A stretch of DNA of 64,000 bases from Diphasiastrum complanatum (lineage: Eukaryota; Streptophyta; Lycopodiopsida; Lycopodiales; Lycopodiaceae): assembly GCA_029204225.1 (NCBI GenBank), contig CM055095.1, forward strand, positions 54,833,612 through 54,897,611. Direction: 5' to 3'. A program made the position numbers and the translations under genes. Below are positions 60,615 to 64,000 of this stretch, piece by piece. Positions within the stretch are counted from its first letter, which is position 1; the number at the start of each line of letters is the position of its first letter. The notes under the pieces were generated by a model that worked only from the letters and a program-made list of their open reading frames with translations, searched no databases and was not told the DNA's origin.

Positions 60615-62001
60615 ATGTCGATCCAGCACTTCTTGCTCACTCACTTTGCATGGCTATTCTTGTTGCATGGGACAGGGACAGCAAACAGCCTTATAGTACT
60701 CTCTAGTGATAATGAGAACTTGAACAATGTTCATTCGATGATGCAGGGCATGATGACGACTCAATTGTTTCACTTGGATCATGAGAGTTTGTACTTCAAA
60801 GCCTTGGAAAACAATGCAGCCATGCAAGACAGATTGGCTGCAGCTGGGAAACGAGGCCACAAGAGAGCTGCCTTTTTTCTTGACAAAATGAGAGCTACAA
60901 TTCAAGGACATTATGAGAATGCAATGGCATTGGAATCACCTATTACATATGATGCCAGTTCTGCATCCTATCTGATGGTGATAAGATTGGGAAGTCCAAG
61001 TGCTAAATTCCATGTCTTTTGGGACACGGGGAGTAGCATAACTTGGGTGGGATGCCAGCAACGCCGATATAAGGGAGTAGAGGTGCCTAGCTTCAATTCC
61101 CGCAACTCTTCGACCTACAAAGTTGTTCCTTGTCAATCTCATCATACATGTCGAGCTTATAGGGATGGATATTGCCACAAGGGATTCTGTAGGCTTAACT
61201 TTTCATATCTAGATAATTCTAGCCTCTCAGGCGACTATGCATCTGACACTCTCACCATGACATCGACATTGGATGGAAGTCCTCAAGAATTCAAAAAATT
61301 TGTGTTTGGGTGTGCAAATCAAGTTTCAGGCCAAATGAACTTGCAAGGCCTAGCGGCTGCGGATATGAACCCCATCTCTTTTACATACCAGCTCGCTAAG
61401 CTTGGTAATGTACTGTTTGATGCCGTACTACTATACCCATAACCTCACAAGCACACTGAAATTTGGTACTGCAGCTCAGCTTGACGCACAAGAAGCTCAT
61501 GCAGTGCAAACAAGTTCTTTCGTACCAGATTGGGGATACTCGTTACATCTGCTGGCAATCACCCTGGGAAATGCCACAGTGAATTTGCCTCCGTTTAACA
61601 GCACATATCCATTACAAAATGTATTGATCGTAGATTCGGGCACCTCATTTACATTGGTTCTGCCTAGTCTATTTCGGCGGGTGGCGAAGGCTTTTAGACA
61701 AGCAACTTCAAGTCTTCCTGCAGCGAATGGCTCCACATTGGGACTGGACACATGTGTGAATGTACGCAAGCACAGGAACTTTAACTTCCCACAATTAACC
61801 TTGCATTTTCATAATGCAACCATGCACATCCCCAAGGACAATTATCTCATTCCTGTTGACAATGACATTATTTGCCTCAACATCCAAAGTTCTTCAATCC
61901 AAATAAATGGTAGCATCTACCTTCAGAATTTTGAGGTTCTCTTCGACAACATGAACTCAAAATTCTCATTCGCTCCCAAAGACTGCAGCGCTGGCGCTTA
62001 G
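60615..62001 (+). pseudogene. Nepenthesin-type secreted aspartic protease, one frameshift
   Basis: Pepsin-family (A1) endopeptidase of the plant atypical/nepenthesin class. The Met at 60,615 opens a signal peptide (HFAWLFLLHGTGTANS), then a propeptide rich in charged and Met residues, then the mature protease with the first catalytic aspartate in HVFWDTGSSITWVGC (residue about 137). The Cys-rich insert follows (VPCQSHHTCRAYRDGYCHKG), typical of nepenthesins. At about 61,410 the frame shifts by one base. The second frame carries YYYTHNLTSTLKFG, the second catalytic motif IVDSGTSFTLVLPSLF, and a C-terminus ending FSFAPKDCSAGA at 62,001. All other family features are present over about 460 residues without introns, so the frameshift could be a recent mutation or a sequence error. 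Confidence 0.88.
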
Positions 62002-63051
62002 TAATCCTAGTGCTCACTTCTTGCAAGTGAGTAATTTTCGCTACAAGTGTAGTACCCATAAATGTTTGAAAAAAAGATGGTAAGTTTGTATTCCCGATAT
62101 TTCTTGTAGCCCACATTGATGCTTTTCTCAACCTCTAAATCCTTCCATCCTAGAAAATTAAGACCCAAGCATTTTGAACTTCCAAGTATGCCTTGAATAT
62201 CTATATTAAGACTTGTCCTTTGATTCATTCTGGTTTTTCTTAAACATCTGGCACGAATGATCTACTTAGGCATGCGATGAACATCTTTCATTTATGGTCT
62301 CTTTTATAGATCAAAGTTCAAACACACTTGCATTTGTGGGCGACATAAATAGGCAAAATAAACTCGATTATGCAGAAACTAAGAATGAGTTCCCTGCTTT
62401 GCACCTTTTCTCTGACATGGTGGTATTTGATTTCAATATGTTTATTTTGAGAAAGAAATCTCGTAGTCAAAGATGGTACAATTGTGCTTTGATTATTACA
62501 ATAATGAACAATAGGATTTTTTGAGCAAGGTTTATATCTACTAGTATATTTCTGAGTGAGATTGCCTCCTAAGTAGTAATTGTGATAACAATATATTATG
62601 ATTTAGTTGATGATAATACCACTAAGGTCTATTTTTTGTTGTTCCATGATATTGTGCCTTCATTAAATAAAAACACAAACTTGGAGGTCAATTTTATGGT
62701 GTCGATAAAAAATTGTTGAATATTTGAAAGACTTCGGAAATAAAGTTTATCTTCGCTTTCTTGAAGATGAAGTCTATGTGGATGATCATATTGTTCATAA
62801 TCTAAATATTGATTTATTGTGTATACCTTTGAATATGTCTATAAATAACCCCTTAAGTGTTAACTCTCTTGAAGGTAGTGTTGGATTATTCTCCTTCTTA
62901 CCAATCGTCTATTTGATTTTGATCTTCATCCATTGTTAATCCAGTTCTGCAAATTTTCTCGTGTGTTTACACAGTCTACAGAATTACAGGTGTTTTTCAC
63001 AGTCTACAGTATTACACGGAGTTGAACGACAGTGTCGCATTTTTTGCTTGA
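62002..63051. other. 3' flank of the protease gene and spacer, no gene recognised
   Basis: AT-rich, with short frames only. The words acagtctacag.attaca repeat near 62,974 and 63,000. Confidence 0.35.
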
Positions 63052-63205
63052 CAGAAATCTCGTGTAAAAATGCAGTATCGGCTTTTTTGCATTTTTCGCC
63101 TATCAGGAATCTCGTGTAAAAATGCAGTGTCGCATTTTTCGCATTTTTTGCCTGTCAGAAATCTCGTTCAAATATGCAGTATCGCACTTTTTGCTTTTTC
63201 CAAAG
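63052..63205. repeat. 52-bp tandem repeat, about three units
   Basis: Units start cagaaatctcgtgtaaaaat at 63,052, 63,104 and 63,156. Each contains a gcagt.tcgcattttt core and differs at a few bases. Confidence 0.8.
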
Positions 63206-64000
63206 AGCCTCAAATGTTAAGGAAATGACTTTGTCAAAGTGTGGGGCAACCCTAAATGTGATTTAAAGTCACCTTCGCCTTTTTCGACATTTTGCGAAAA
63301 ACCCGACAGTGTCGCCTGTGGCTGTTTTAGTTCATTTCTATAGAGCTACAGTTTTGGTTCATTTATGTAAATAGAACGTTTACGGCCAATTTCACCGCTT
63401 ATCAGCAATCAATGACAAGGACCGGATGGATGCCAGCGCATCACCAGCCAACTAGTGATCGCAATTGACGACCTAATTTCTTAGTATAAATAGTTGTTCA
63501 TTTCATGCAGATTAATCAATCGAGCAATCAATCAAAAATCAGAATTATCAAAAGCGTTTGCTCAAGCTTGCGAGCTTGAACACTCCTGAGCATTCTAGGT
63601 CACTTCTTAGAGTTGTTTTAGAGATTGCTATTGCACTACTGCTCATCAACATTGCGCATTAATTCAGACTTTCATATTAGCTGCTCAGAGATAGCATAGA
63701 GTACATGACTTCAATCCGTAACCTATTGTACTCATTTACTTCTGTTTCGTTTTGAATCAATACTATTCTTATTGCGTTCAGTTTCGTCTCAGACTATATG
63801 CATTTCTGTATTTCTTCGCAACTAATTATTTGTCTGATAATTGTCGATGCTTAATTGTTTGGCTACGTAATCACTGTAGTACTGACGATTCAAAATTAGT
63901 TACTATAAGTTCAAACGTGATTTCTATCACTATTGTCTTGTTTGAAATTGATAGGCGTAGTCATGCATTGGAAAGATGAAGATAGTTTATTTCGTCATGC
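63206..64000 (+). promoter_or_regulatory. Promoter-like segment, perhaps part of an LTR running off the window
   Basis: A TATA box TATAAATAG at 63,485 is followed by a hairpin-forming stretch (caagcttgcgagcttg, about 63,564). Tandem repeats upstream plus a TATA box is a common LTR layout, but the ends and any internal region lie outside, so this stays a guess. Confidence 0.25.

Noticed and set aside
62724-62939. 71-codon frame after the aspartic protease
   Set aside because: Low-complexity hydrophobic end, no homology recognised, and no supporting context.

Overview
The window looks like intergenic DNA of a large, repeat-filled land-plant nuclear genome, most likely a fern. Coding capacity is sparse and AT-rich. 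Broken LTR retrotransposons dominate: Ty1/copia with tRNA-iMet primer sites, a Ty3/gypsy chromovirus, and an LTR with a tRNA-Asp-type primer site. There are long (CT)n and (TG)n(AG)n tracts and relics of plant-specific genes. Fern is an inference from these traits and from the divergent forms of the LEAFY and CENH3-like relics. The species cannot be named from sequence alone.

Layout. 0-0.4 kb (minus): divergent histone H3 of centromeric (CENH3) character, running off the left edge, with one frameshift. 0.7-3.65 kb: an unrecognised two-gene element, called 'element X' here. It has a plus-strand gene 1 behind a cluster of seven CACGTG palindromes, converging on a minus-strand gene 2. Further partial copies lie at 32.4-34.3 kb (inverted, gene 1 only) and 54.9-57.3 kb (piece of gene 1 plus the front of gene 2). 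3.65-7.7 kb: 5'-truncated Copia-1. 9.65-9.99 kb: a LEAFY N-terminal fragment. 10-14 kb: AT-rich spacer with minisatellite-like duplications.

14.18-20.71 kb and 37.93-50.33 kb hold one low-copy cassette. It is present once inverted (copy A), as a 5' fragment at 22.5 kb (copy B), and as a three-unit head-to-tail array. Each cassette pairs a gene for a small secreted cysteine-rich protein (TATA box, 5'-UTR intron, signal peptide, second coding intron) with a remnant of a chromovirus in the opposite orientation. Every copy of the gene is broken; the unit-2 copy is the most complete.

22.96-32.4 kb and 34.4-35.8 kb are retroelement wreckage. It contains a 3' LTR with polypurine tract, an antisense Copia-4 gag, Copia-2 (5' LTR, primer site, gag split by a MITE-like insert, protease) fused in frame to a gypsy protease end, an LTR with a tRNA-Asp-type primer site, and the tail of Copia-5. 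50.4-50.9 kb is an odd block of dispersed repeats. 51.1-54.9 kb is Copia-3, whose RNase H is split by a solo LTR with a perfect 5-bp target duplication. 59.2-60.1 kb is a foldback element with 110-bp arms. 60.6-62.0 kb encodes a nepenthesin-type secreted aspartic protease, complete except for one frameshift. The right edge shows a 52-bp tandem repeat and a TATA-bearing, LTR-like segment.

Nothing here works as an operon or pathway. The interest lies in host-gene relics (CENH3-like, LEAFY), the unnamed convergent two-gene element, the secreted-protein cassette array, and recurrent CACACGTGTG palindromes in otherwise unrelated mobile elements.
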